Part shown: positions 1-7,588 of the stretch, piece by piece
How positions within the stretch are numbered: position 1 is the first letter of the stretch
Layout: every line of letters starts with the position of its first letter
Assembly: GCA_037445775.1 (NCBI GenBank)
Contig: JBBIJX010000007.1
Span: 1-48,972, forward strand
Source of the DNA: JBBUX01 sp037445775
Lineage (GTDB): Bacteria; Actinomycetota; Coriobacteriia; Anaerosomatales; PHET01
Length of the DNA: 48,972 nt
Direction of reading: 5' to 3'
Notes under the pieces: model-generated
What the model was told of the DNA's origin: nothing
Databases searched by the model: none
The model's input: only the letters and a program-made list of their open reading frames with translations
Program-made: the position numbers and the translations under genes

Positions 1-503
1 CCCCGCTGCCGCGCCCGATGGACCGCGACATCGTCATCGAGATCAGCCGACGTCTCGAAGCCCTGCTTGAGGCATCGGGTGCGACGACTGTGCTCCTGCG
101 TAGCGCGCTCGATACAGCGTCACCTGATACCGCCCGTGCTGACAGAGCTGCAGACGCTTCCGGCACCGTCGGCATAGGCTTGACGATGACGCGATACGGC
201 GAGTCCGGGCGGTCAGTATCCATCCCCCCGTCATCCACGCCGAACATCGGGACCCACGCCAGTCGTCTTGGCGCCGAGATCATTGCGGGACTTGAGGGCG
301 TGGCCACCCCCGTGCAACGCACCGAGTCGTCGTTCGACCCGATCCTCACGCGCGCCGAGGTTCCGTGGGCTCGGGTCACCGTCGGCAGCGCCGACTCGCG
401 TGACGACGAGTTGCTCTTCCGCGACCCCCGCTGGGCTGATGCCGTCGCGCGGGCTCTCTATCGTGCGCTGGGTGAGGTGTACGGACAGGCTGTGAGCCCG
501 TGA
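1..503 (+). CDS. Degenerate N-acetylmuramoyl-L-alanine amidase-fold protein (5' end missing)
   Basis: The frame is open from the window edge, so the N-terminus is missing; the visible part is about 166 residues. It follows the Amidase_3 pattern: DRDIVIEISRRLEALLEASG resembles the usual EKD..L.IA..L...L...G start, and a C-terminal stretch (LLFRDPRWADAVARAL) resembles the end of the fold. By my by-eye alignment the zinc-ligand His of the SIHxN motif is replaced (GIGLTM), and the catalytic Glu of the VExGF motif is replaced (VTVGS). It may therefore be a non-hydrolysing, cell-wall-binding or regulatory protein. The stop overlaps the GTG start of the M23 protein downstream (GTGA), so the two are probably translationally coupled. 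Family assignment is fairly sure; loss of activity is inference, because the first zinc ligands lie outside the window. Confidence 0.65.
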   Translation, partial: PLPRPMDRDIVIEISRRLEALLEASGATTVLLRSALDTASPDTARADRAADASGTVGIGLTMTRYGESGRSVSIPPSSTPNIGTHASRLGAEIIAGLEGVATPVQRTESSFDPILTRAEVPWARVTVGSADSRDDELLFRDPRWADAVARALYRALGEVYGQAVSP

Positions 504-1501
504 GGGCGGTTCTCCTAGTCGCCAGTGTAGTCCTCGGAGTCTCACTCCTCTTCGTCCCGCGCGCATTCGCTGAGACGGAGACGCAGCTGCTTGCGCGCCT
601 CGAGGAACTCAAGCGGGAAACACGTAGGGCGGGTGAGGCCTTCTCGAAGGCCTACTGGGAGCTCGACGAGACCGAGGTGCGGCTGAAGAAGACAGAGAGC
701 AAGCTGCGAGCAACGCGCAAGGAACTCAAGCGAGCCAAACGCCGCCTGAACGAGAGGGCGGATGCCATGTACCGGCGTGACGCGTTCGACGCGGTGGGCT
801 TCCTCATAGGCGCGTCCGACTTCGAGTCGTTCGTCACTCGTGCCGAGCACCTCCGGCGCATCGGACAGGCTGATGCCGATGTTGTCGCGCAGGTCAAGCG
901 GCTCAGTCGCAGGTACACGAACCAGCGCACGGAACTCCTGAGCGAGCGCAAGGAGAGGAGCCGCAAGCTCGAACGTCTGCGGCGTAGGCGAGACCAGCTT
1001 CAGGGCCGTCTCAGAGGGAAGGAAGCCGAATTCCGCCAGGTCAAGGCGCGTCTCGATCGCGTCCGCTCCGGCGGCACCATTCCTTCGGGTGTGCGCGCTA
1101 TAGCCGGCCCAAACGGCATGGTCTTTCCGGTCGTTGGATCGTACTACTATGCCAACACGTGGGGAGCGTCGCGGTCCGGTGGGCGGCGTCGCCACCAGGG
1201 AACGGACATCATGGCGCCGCGCGGGACGCCCATCGTGGCGATACTGTCCGGCACGGTCCGGGCCGGCACTGGCGGCCTGGGTGGCAGGACGATCTGGCTC
1301 AGGGCCGACAATGGCTGGCGCTTCTACTACGCTCATCTGGACGCCTGGGCGGTGCGGTCGGGCCGCGTGCGAGCCGGTCAGGTGATCGGTACCGTCGGCT
1401 CAACCGGCAACGCCGTTGGCGGCGCTCCGCACCTCCACCTGGAGATCCACCCTGGTCGCGGGCCAGTCAACCCGTATCCGTACCTCAGGGCCATGGAGTA
1501 G
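500..1501 (+). CDS. EnvC/PcsB-like secreted coiled-coil M23 (LytM) peptidase
   Basis: This 333-residue protein probably acts on peptidoglycan outside the membrane. It has a signal peptide (residues 1-24, likely cleaved after AFA). A long charged coiled coil follows (about 26-200), then a C-terminal M23/LytM domain (about 205-333). The metal ligands are intact: HQGTD (H232, D236) and HLHLE (H311, H313), plus a conserved YYAHLD at H279. The domain order matches EnvC of Proteobacteria and PcsB-like proteins, which FtsEX regulates in cell division. Unlike E. coli EnvC, whose LytM site is dead, this one looks catalytically competent. The GTG start overlaps the stop of the amidase-like gene. FtsE/FtsX would be expected upstream but are not in the window. 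Confidence 0.88.
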   Translation: MRAVLLVASVVLGVSLLFVPRAFAETETQLLARLEELKRETRRAGEAFSKAYWELDETEVRLKKTESKLRATRKELKRAKRRLNERADAMYRRDAFDAVGFLIGASDFESFVTRAEHLRRIGQADADVVAQVKRLSRRYTNQRTELLSERKERSRKLERLRRRRDQLQGRLRGKEAEFRQVKARLDRVRSGGTIPSGVRAIAGPNGMVFPVVGSYYYANTWGASRSGGRRRHQGTDIMAPRGTPIVAILSGTVRAGTGGLGGRTIWLRADNGWRFYYAHLDAWAVRSGRVRAGQVIGTVGSTGNAVGGAPHLHLEIHPGRGPVNPYPYLRAME

Positions 1502-1550
1502 AGCCCTTGCTGCCGCGTCGTGCGTGTGCGACGATGTGTGCACCACCACA

Positions 1551-1674
1551 CCGTGTCGGGAGCTGCACGAAAGCGGCTGAGAGGCGACGAACGGGTCGCG
1601 ACCGATAGTGACTGCCTCGGTAATGCGGGGCACGCATCACGGAGTCTGCGCTCAGACGCGGGTCTGACGCTCCC
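1551..1674 (+). promoter_or_regulatory. TPP riboswitch with alternative-hairpin expression platform
   Basis: The leader of thiT has the hallmarks of a thiamine pyrophosphate (THI element) aptamer. CCGTG (1551-1555) pairs with CACGG (1638-1642) as P1. GGGAGC is followed by helix GCTGC/GCGGC (1562-1566 with 1573-1577), which runs into the conserved CTGAGA (1577-1582). A TAAT-containing loop at 1620-1625 is closed by CCTCG and CGGGG. The 3' part diverges from the textbook consensus. Downstream, CAGAC (1653-1657) can pair either with GTCTG at 1644-1648 or with GTCTG at 1662-1666. CTCCC at 1670-1674 is complementary to the thiT Shine-Dalgarno GGGAG (1711-1715). There is no T-tract, so control of translation is the likelier mechanism. 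The thiT-thiN context supports the call. Confidence 0.75.
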
Positions 1675-1720
1675 GACCGGGCTGGTACTGAGAACCATGC
1701 CGCCCCCGAAGGGAGATACC

Positions 1721-2305
1721 ATGCGCAACGCACGCACCGCCACCGTCGTCGAGATCGGACTGTCGATTGCGCTGGCCGCCGTCTTGGGATTGCTCAAGAT
1801 AACGCTGCCTTGGAACATCGCGGGCGGAAGCGTCTCACTTGCGATGCTACCGTTGTTCGTCCTCGCCTCGCGTCGAGGGCTCGGCGCAGGCGTTGTCTGT
1901 GGTGTCCTCTTCGGTGGTGTTGACTACCTTATGGAGCCTTGGTTCGTCCATCCCGTCCAAGTCATGTTGGACTACCCGGTAGCTTACGGTCTTTGCGGTC
2001 TTGCTGGGCTGGCCCCGGCGATGTCGCGCGTTTCGTCAGACGCCGTTCACGCGGCTCGTGCGGTGATCGGATGCATCATCGGGGGCTGCGGGCGCTTCGC
2101 GGCCGCCTTCGTCTCAGGCATGGTCTTCTTCGGGGCGAACGCGGCACCCGGTCAGCCGGTGTGGTTGTACTCGCTCGCCTACAACGCGAGCTACCTGCTG
2201 CCGTCGCTGATCGCCTGCGCCGCCGCCGCGGCCGTCGTCGTACCGGTACTCGCGCGCACTCTCCCTGTGCCCGAGCGCGTCAGACCCACGGCCGTGGCAT
2301 CGTGA
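1721..2305 (+). CDS. thiT: Energy-coupled thiamine transporter substrate-binding protein ThiT
   Basis: This 194-residue, very hydrophobic protein has about six membrane segments. It is the S component that binds thiamine and docks with a shared ECF energy module (EcfA/A'/T), which is not in this window. The diagnostic stretch WFVHPVQVMLDYPVAYG, followed by GLAGL, closely matches ThiT proteins. The ATG at 1721 is preceded by GAAGGGAG at the right distance; the frame stays open upstream, but an earlier start would lie inside the riboswitch. The stop overlaps the GTG of the thiamine diphosphokinase gene, so uptake and phosphorylation of thiamine are encoded together under the TPP riboswitch. Confidence 0.9.
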   Translation: MRNARTATVVEIGLSIALAAVLGLLKITLPWNIAGGSVSLAMLPLFVLASRRGLGAGVVCGVLFGGVDYLMEPWFVHPVQVMLDYPVAYGLCGLAGLAPAMSRVSSDAVHAARAVIGCIIGGCGRFAAAFVSGMVFFGANAAPGQPVWLYSLAYNASYLLPSLIACAAAAAVVVPVLARTLPVPERVRPTAVAS

Positions 2306-2961
2306 GAACCTTGATCGTTGGGGCGTCACCGTCACTCCAAGCAGCGACAATAGCGCGGATCTGTTCCGAGCCGTTCGACCTCATAATCGCGGCGGACGGG
2401 GGGTGGTCCCGTCTGACGGCGGCAGGGGTCTCACCCGATGTCGTCGTCGGAGACGCGGACTCACTCTCGGCTACGGATTCGGATGCTATCGCGGACGCCG
2501 GTATCGCGTTCGAACGTCACCCCACCGATAAGGACCTCTCCGACTTGGACCTCGCCGTGGATCGCGCGCGGCGCGCCGGGGCGACCGAGTTGACCGTGAC
2601 CGGTGTGCTTGGCGGCAGGCTCGATCACACGCTTGCGGCGTTAGGCTGTCTGCGTGACGCCGCCGACCTGGGCCCTCATGTGGTGGAGAGCGACTGCGAG
2701 TGCTGGGTGTTAAGCCCGGACACGCGAGGACTTGTCCTCGCCGGGCACGGCGTTGCGCTCTCCGTCCTGAGCCTCACCGAAAGTGCGGTCGTCGACGGTG
2801 CGGGCGTGAGATGGCCGCTTGATTCCTTACGCCTTAGCTCGCTGTCATCGCACGGTATCTCGAATCGGATAGACTGCGGTCCCGCCACTATCGCGGTACG
2901 GTCGGGAGTCGTACTCGTCTGCTGCCACTGGGATGATTCTCAGGCTCATACCGTCCGGTAG
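2302..2961 (+). CDS. thiN: Thiamine diphosphokinase
   Basis: This 219-residue enzyme transfers pyrophosphate from ATP to thiamine to give thiamine diphosphate, the ligand of the upstream riboswitch. Family motifs occur in order: AADGG near residue 30, VVGDADS for metal and nucleotide binding, PTDKDLSDLDLA, and GGRLDHTLA. The length is normal for bacterial thiamine pyrophosphokinases. The GTG start (2302) overlaps the thiT stop by four bases, which indicates translational coupling. The 3' end runs into the upstream region of the HD-GYP gene. With ThiT it forms a salvage unit for imported thiamine. Confidence 0.92.
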   Translation: MRTLIVGASPSLQAATIARICSEPFDLIIAADGGWSRLTAAGVSPDVVVGDADSLSATDSDAIADAGIAFERHPTDKDLSDLDLAVDRARRAGATELTVTGVLGGRLDHTLAALGCLRDAADLGPHVVESDCECWVLSPDTRGLVLAGHGVALSVLSLTESAVVDGAGVRWPLDSLRLSSLSSHGISNRIDCGPATIAVRSGVVLVCCHWDDSQAHTVR

Positions 2962-3010
2962 CAGCTTCGTGCCTCGCGGCGACGATATACTCGCCTGGGG
3001 AGGTTCTCAC

Positions 3011-4891
3011 GTGACCAGCTCTGCGCAGCCAACCTTCATCGTGCCTGCGGCGGCAGGCGTGTTCGCTGGCGTGGCCGGTGTGCTCACTGACACGCGAGCC
3101 CTGACCGTCGCGAGCCTTGCGCTCATCGTAGGGGCGGTCGCGTTCCTCTTCGTGTTTCGCGCGTCCGCGGCCCGGTCCGGTTCAAAGATCGCGGCCGCCC
3201 CTTCGTCTCATGCCGGTGCGTCTGCGGTGTTCGAGGCGCCCGCCTCCATCCAGATCACCGAAGCGATGACGATGCCTGCCTCCGGGTCAGTGCCTGAAGA
3301 ACCTGCGGTCTCCGACGCGATCCCTCCCAGTGAGCCGGTACCGGTCTTTGGGAGTGAGGGACCGCCTGAGTTGAACGACACCGCTGCCAAGCCGGCTGCG
3401 CTTCGGATGCCTGCGTCTGTCGAGCCGCACGACGTCGCAGTCGCTCTGCTCGAAGCCTGTTCTTCTGCCGGAGAGGTCCTCTCGGCCCACCTGTGGTTGG
3501 AGGACGAGTCGTCCGCTACGCTCAGGTTGGTTGCCGCAGCGGGAACGATGCGTCCGACGGGCGATCCGGAGCCTCTCGCGGGCACGTGTGTCGGCCGCGC
3601 GTTGGCGACGGGTGTCGCAGCATTCTGTCCCGAGAAGTCATTGTGCATGCCCAGGCGAGACGTCGACGTATGGCGTTACGCTGTCCCTTTGTCCTCCGGC
3701 GACGCACGGGGCGTGGCGGCGATAGACCTTGCCGAATCCGGACCCGACCGCGAGGTTCTCACGCAGGCTGCCGCTGCGCTCCGTTCCGCATTGACCGGTG
3801 CACTGGCGCTTCATGTCGCTCGCGAGCAGACGCGTGCTGCGAACACCATGCTCGAGGCTACCAGGGAGCTCTCACGGCTGGTCGATCCCGAGGCGGTCGT
3901 CGAGGCCCTGCTCCGCCGTGCCATGATATTGTCGTCCGCCCAAACCGGAAGCGTGATGCTATTGGGGGACGACGGCCGTCTGACCATCGCACGCTCGGCG
4001 GGTCTGCCAGATGAGATACCACTCGTGACCTCGGTCGCTGAGGGCGAGGGAATCGCCGGCTGGGTCCTTGCTACGAAGCAACCCGTCGTAGTCGAGGATC
4101 TGGAATGCAAGGGCCCGCGAAGCCGGAGGCACGGCATACGCTCTGCGGTCAGCGTGCCCATCGCTGACAACGACGGGATTCTCGGCGTGCTCAACGTGGG
4201 TAATCGCACCTTCCGTGCGCGCTTCTCAAGCACCCATCGTGACACGCTTGAGACGCTTGGTCTTCTGGGAGCGCTCGCGCTGAGGACGGCTCGCGCTCTC
4301 GAGACGACTCAGGAACTCTACTTCGACACACTGAAGGCGTTGGCCGTGGCACTCGAGACGAAGGATCCGTATTCACGCGGCGGTACCGATCGCGTCGTCG
4401 ACCTCGTATGCGCGATCGCGGAGCAGCTGGGCATGACGGACAACGAACGGACGGCAGTTCGCATCGCCGCGCTGCTTCACGACGTCGGAATGACCGCCGC
4501 AGGCGATGTCGTGGCGGTGACGAACCGCCCCCTCTCGACCCTTGAGTGGGGGATGGTGAAGGTGCATCCCGTGATCGCCGCCGACGTGCTCGAACAGGCG
4601 CCCGCGCTGCGGGAGGCCATCCCCATCGTCTATCACCATCACGAGCGGTTCGATGGAGGCGGCTACGTGGTAGGTCTGAGCGCCGAGACGATTCCGCTAG
4701 GCGCACGGGTGCTGGCGGTCGCAGACGCCTATGTTGCGATGACTTCGGAGCGTCCGTACCGCCGAGCCAGAAGTGCCGAGGAAGCCCTGACGGAGGTACG
4801 CCGCAACGCGGGCACGCAGTTCGACCCGGACGTGGTCGCGGCTCTCGAGCGCGCTGTCAACGACCCCATGAGCCGGGTCGCCACCGAGTAG
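3011..4891 (+). CDS. Membrane-anchored tandem GAF / HD-GYP signalling protein
   Basis: The protein has 626 residues with the GTG start at 3011, which has GGGGAGG seven bases upstream. Two membrane segments (about 8-50) are followed by a Pro/Ala-rich linker, one GAF-like domain (about 136-270), a clearer GAF domain (about 300-430) and a C-terminal HD-GYP domain (about 440-620). HD-GYP domains hydrolyse cyclic di-GMP or related cyclic dinucleotides. Ligands visible are H490-D491, H519, H542-H544 and D548. Two positions deviate: the HD-G-K lysine is Met (HDVGM, M494) and the GYP triad is GYV (551-553). Substrate is therefore uncertain, and the domain could be a degenerate sensor. A TATACT element at 2986-2991 is a possible -10. 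It converges on rpmB. Confidence 0.85.
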   Translation: MTSSAQPTFIVPAAAGVFAGVAGVLTDTRALTVASLALIVGAVAFLFVFRASAARSGSKIAAAPSSHAGASAVFEAPASIQITEAMTMPASGSVPEEPAVSDAIPPSEPVPVFGSEGPPELNDTAAKPAALRMPASVEPHDVAVALLEACSSAGEVLSAHLWLEDESSATLRLVAAAGTMRPTGDPEPLAGTCVGRALATGVAAFCPEKSLCMPRRDVDVWRYAVPLSSGDARGVAAIDLAESGPDREVLTQAAAALRSALTGALALHVAREQTRAANTMLEATRELSRLVDPEAVVEALLRRAMILSSAQTGSVMLLGDDGRLTIARSAGLPDEIPLVTSVAEGEGIAGWVLATKQPVVVEDLECKGPRSRRHGIRSAVSVPIADNDGILGVLNVGNRTFRARFSSTHRDTLETLGLLGALALRTARALETTQELYFDTLKALAVALETKDPYSRGGTDRVVDLVCAIAEQLGMTDNERTAVRIAALLHDVGMTAAGDVVAVTNRPLSTLEWGMVKVHPVIAADVLEQAPALREAIPIVYHHHERFDGGGYVVGLSAETIPLGARVLAVADAYVAMTSERPYRRARSAEEALTEVRRNAGTQFDPDVVAALERAVNDPMSRVATE

Positions 4892-4907
4892 CATCCTGTG
4901 AATGCGA

Positions 4908-4930
4908 GCGGCCGCCCTGAGGGCGGCCGC
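4908..4930. terminator. Bidirectional hairpin between convergent genes
   Basis: A perfect 10-bp inverted repeat (GCGGCCGCCC, loop TGA, GGGCGGCCGC) lies between the ends of the HD-GYP gene and the convergent rpmB. There is no clear T-tract on either side. It can serve both strands. Confidence 0.65.
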
Positions 4931-4959
4931 CGGGTACGTGCGTTCAAGACGGTGCGCCG

Positions 4960-5148
4960 CTATGCGCGAGTGACCTTCCCGGCCTTCATGCACTTCGCGC
5001 ACACACTGACGCGCTGAACGTGGCCGTTGACAACGGCCGTGACCTTCTGGATGTTCGGCCGGAACATGCGTGTCGTCACGCGATGCGAGTGACTGACGTT
5101 GCGTCCGGCAGCGGGGCTCTTCCCGCAGATCGTGCATACCTTCGACAT
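4960..5148 (-). CDS. rpmB: 50S ribosomal protein L28 (bL28)
   Basis: A 62-residue basic protein on the minus strand; it is the only gene in the window that clearly runs this way. The N-terminus MSKVCTICGKSP and the pattern SHSHRVTTRMFRPNIQKV are typical of bL28. It is the zinc-binding form, with CTIC near the start and CAKC near the end. The ATG is preceded on the minus strand by TGAGGAG, a good ribosome-binding site. It is transcribed away from the DUF1858 gene, and the 228-bp gap between them holds the promoters for both directions. A poor TTGTTG/TAGCGT pair on the minus strand may be its promoter. Confidence 0.95.
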   Translation of the reverse strand: MSKVCTICGKSPAAGRNVSHSHRVTTRMFRPNIQKVTAVVNGHVQRVSVCAKCMKAGKVTRA

Positions 5149-5341
5149 CGTGACTCCTCAGTCGTGATCCGCGCAGGCGCGGGTGGGATATCAGCACAAA
5201 GCCCGAAGAACGCTACCACAGTCGACTGAGCGCAACAAGTCCTACTCGGCCGAGCGGGATTGCGCGGGTGGCCTGGAAACGTGGTGGCAGACTGGCGGGC
5301 GCGGTTCCGGAGAGTCGTCGAGCGCAGAACCTCCGATTGGC

Positions 5342-5347
5342 TATACT
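5342..5347 (+). promoter_or_regulatory. Candidate -10 element for the DUF1858 operon
   Basis: TATACT lies 30 bases before the chosen start at 5377. No convincing -35 is visible. The same TATACT hexamer precedes rplS and rpsB. Confidence 0.4.
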
Positions 5348-5376
5348 GCAGAGAGCCAGCTGCAAAGGGGTGTCAT

Positions 5377-5595
5377 GTGTATTCAGCGGAGACGATCATC
5401 AGCCACGTGTTCGCTACGCATCCCGGCGCGACCGCGATCTTCGCGCATCACGGGCTCTCCTGCGGCTCCTGTCTTGCCGCTGGCATGGAGTCCTTGGCTG
5501 CGGTCTCGAGGATTCACGACGTCTGTCTTGACGATCTGCTCGCGGAACTGAACGATCGCTCCGCGGGCTGCGCTACCGCCACGGAGGGGGAGTGA
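5377..5595 (+). CDS. DUF1858 (hybrid-cluster-associated disulfide) domain protein
   Basis: A 72-residue protein that is a single DUF1858 domain: an N-terminal YSAETIISHVFATHPGA segment, then GLSCGSC carrying a CxxC pair, then a C-terminal helix. DUF1858 proteins are small redox-disulfide or metal-binding proteins of anaerobes, often linked to ScdA/hybrid-cluster functions; their exact role is not settled. The GTG at 5377 is preferred because AAGGGGTG lies just upstream and because upstream residues do not resemble the family. It begins a tight run with the Asp23 and FakA genes, but I see no direct functional link to them. Confidence 0.85.
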   Translation: MYSAETIISHVFATHPGATAIFAHHGLSCGSCLAAGMESLAAVSRIHDVCLDDLLAELNDRSAGCATATEGE

Positions 5596-5599
5596 CGCC

Positions 5600-5953
5600 A
5601 TGACCGATAAGCATGCAGGTGTGGTGCATATCGCTAACGAAGTCCTGTCAGACCTCGCCGGGTATGCTGCCCTTGAGAGTTACGGGGTGGTAGGTATGGC
5701 GAGCCCCACGCTTGCCGACGGCGTCGCACAGCTCCTGCCTCGTCAGAAGCTGCGAAAGGGCGTGCGAGTGGTCACCGATGACCGTGCGGTCAGTGTGGAC
5801 CTGTACGTCGTCGTTGAGCATGGGGTCAACATCGCCGAGGTCTCCAACAACCTGATTTCCGCTGTGCGGCACATGCTCACGAACACCGCCGATGTCGACG
5901 TCGCCCGCATAGACGTCCATGTCATGGGCGTGAAGGTCCGGCAGGCCAAGTGA
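5600..5953 (+). CDS. Asp23/Gls24 family protein
   Basis: This 117-residue protein has the Asp23/Gls24 fold pattern: an N-terminal VVHIANEVLSDLAGYAALES, a central GVRVVTDDRAVSVDLYVVVE and a C-terminal VDVARIDVHVMGV. Family members are cytoplasmic or membrane-tethered proteins linked to envelope stress. Short versions are very often encoded directly upstream of FakA (YloV), as here. GAGGGGG precedes the ATG. The stop overlaps the GTG of fakA by four bases, so coupled expression is likely. Confidence 0.92.
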   Translation: MTDKHAGVVHIANEVLSDLAGYAALESYGVVGMASPTLADGVAQLLPRQKLRKGVRVVTDDRAVSVDLYVVVEHGVNIAEVSNNLISAVRHMLTNTADVDVARIDVHVMGVKVRQAK

Positions 5954-7575
5954 GCGCGCGGCTCAAGACACCCCCAATGCGCGATCTTGTGTCTTCTGCC
6001 GCTGCGGCGCTGAAGGCCCGCATCGACGAGGTCGACCGCCTGAATGTCTTCCCTGTCCCGGATGGTGACACCGGCACCAATATGTCGCTGACCATGGATA
6101 CGGTCGTGTCCGAGGTCTCGCGTCTCGACCACGAGACGTCGGTCGCGGCGGTTTGCCATGCGGTCACTCACGCGTCGCTCATGGGCGCACGGGGCAACTC
6201 AGGAGTCATCCTGTCGCAGATACTCCGTGGGCTCTGCGAGGGCATAGACGGCGCATCCGTCTTCGACACCGAACTACTCGCCGTCGCACTTGAGCGCTCC
6301 CGTGACGTCGCATATCAGGCGGTGCGCAAACCGGTCGAGGGAACGATGCTAACGGTGATCAAGGACGTCGCGCTCAGCGCGCGACGTTCCGCAGACGCCT
6401 CTGACGAGATCGGCGTCGCGCTGGAACGGGTGAGCACGGCCGCCGCCGAGTCCGTGCAACGGACTCCTGAACTCCTCCCAGTACTCAAACAGAACAACGT
6501 CGTCGACGCCGGGGGCTACGGATTGGCCCTGCTGATCGACGGTTTCGTTGCCGCTGTGCTCGGGCGCGAGGTCACGCTCGCACCGCGGGTCGGCGGTGGC
6601 GCCGGAGTCCTGGCGGTCGAACCGGTCGACGACTGGGACGACGCAGAGTACCTCTACTGCACTGAGTTCCTGTTGTTCGGTGACGGCATCGAGCGTGACC
6701 CGCTCCACGACTTCGTCTCTTCCGCCGGAGGCAGCGAACTCGTCGTTGGTGATGGGGGCGCGTTCAAGGTGCACGTCCACACCAACGACCCTGCGAGCTT
6801 ACTCGCCCACGTCACTGCGCTCGGCGAAGTCGCCGAGGTGCACATCAACAACATGAGGCGACAGACCGCCGAGCGCGACGAGAAGCTGCGCTCCGAGCGC
6901 TTGGCGAGCGAGCCGAAGCCATTGGGGTTCGTCGCGGTAGCGTCGGGCTCCGGCCTCGGCGACATCCTCACCTCTCTGGGCGCTGATGTCATCGTCAACG
7001 GCGGTCAGACCATGAACCCGTCGACCGCCGATCTTGCGAGGGCGATCGCGCAGGTCGGCGCCGCGAAGGTCATTGTGCTGCCGAACAACAAGAACATCGT
7101 AATGGCCGCCCAAGCGGCCGCGTCTGTCGCCGACAGGCCGGTGGGCGTGGTTCCGACCACGTCTGTGCCGCAGGGATTCGCTGCGCTTCTTGCGTGGGAC
7201 GGCACCGACGAGCTCGAGGCGGGCGTTGCGGCGATGAGCGAGGCGGCGTCGGCGGTGCGCACGGGGGAGGTCACCCGTGCCGTCAGGGACGCCCACGGGA
7301 AGGCGGGCGCAATCCGCTCGGGGCAGGTCATCGGTATTGTCGATGACGAGGATGTCGAGGTCGTGGGCGAGGACGTCGCATCAGTCTCATTGGAGCTCGC
7401 TGCCGTCCTCCTCGAGGACGGACCGGAATCACTCACGCTGCTCGCCGGTGAGGAGCTTGACGACGCTGCGCTCGCCGAGATCGCCACTGCCATCAGCACC
7501 CGCTTCCCCGACGTCGCCGTGGAGGCACATCGGGGCGAACAGCCGCTGTACCCGTTGATCATGTCCGCCGAATGA
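5950..7575 (+). CDS. fakA: Fatty acid kinase ATP-binding subunit FakA (YloV/DAK family)
   Basis: The protein has 541 residues. The N-terminal DhaL-like kinase domain (about 1-200) carries DGDTGTNM (D38, D40, N44), which binds Mg-ATP. A middle domain and a C-terminal DegV-like domain follow. In Firmicutes FakA phosphorylates fatty acids presented by FakB (DegV family) to give acyl-phosphate for PlsX/PlsY. Here a DegV gene follows by 13 bases and plsX lies about 5 kb downstream, which supports that role over dihydroxyacetone kinase. The GTG start overlaps the Asp23 stop. Confidence 0.9.
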   Translation: MSARLKTPPMRDLVSSAAAALKARIDEVDRLNVFPVPDGDTGTNMSLTMDTVVSEVSRLDHETSVAAVCHAVTHASLMGARGNSGVILSQILRGLCEGIDGASVFDTELLAVALERSRDVAYQAVRKPVEGTMLTVIKDVALSARRSADASDEIGVALERVSTAAAESVQRTPELLPVLKQNNVVDAGGYGLALLIDGFVAAVLGREVTLAPRVGGGAGVLAVEPVDDWDDAEYLYCTEFLLFGDGIERDPLHDFVSSAGGSELVVGDGGAFKVHVHTNDPASLLAHVTALGEVAEVHINNMRRQTAERDEKLRSERLASEPKPLGFVAVASGSGLGDILTSLGADVIVNGGQTMNPSTADLARAIAQVGAAKVIVLPNNKNIVMAAQAAASVADRPVGVVPTTSVPQGFAALLAWDGTDELEAGVAAMSEAASAVRTGEVTRAVRDAHGKAGAIRSGQVIGIVDDEDVEVVGEDVASVSLELAAVLLEDGPESLTLLAGEELDDAALAEIATAISTRFPDVAVEAHRGEQPLYPLIMSAE

Positions 7576-7588
7576 GTGAGGAGTCGCC

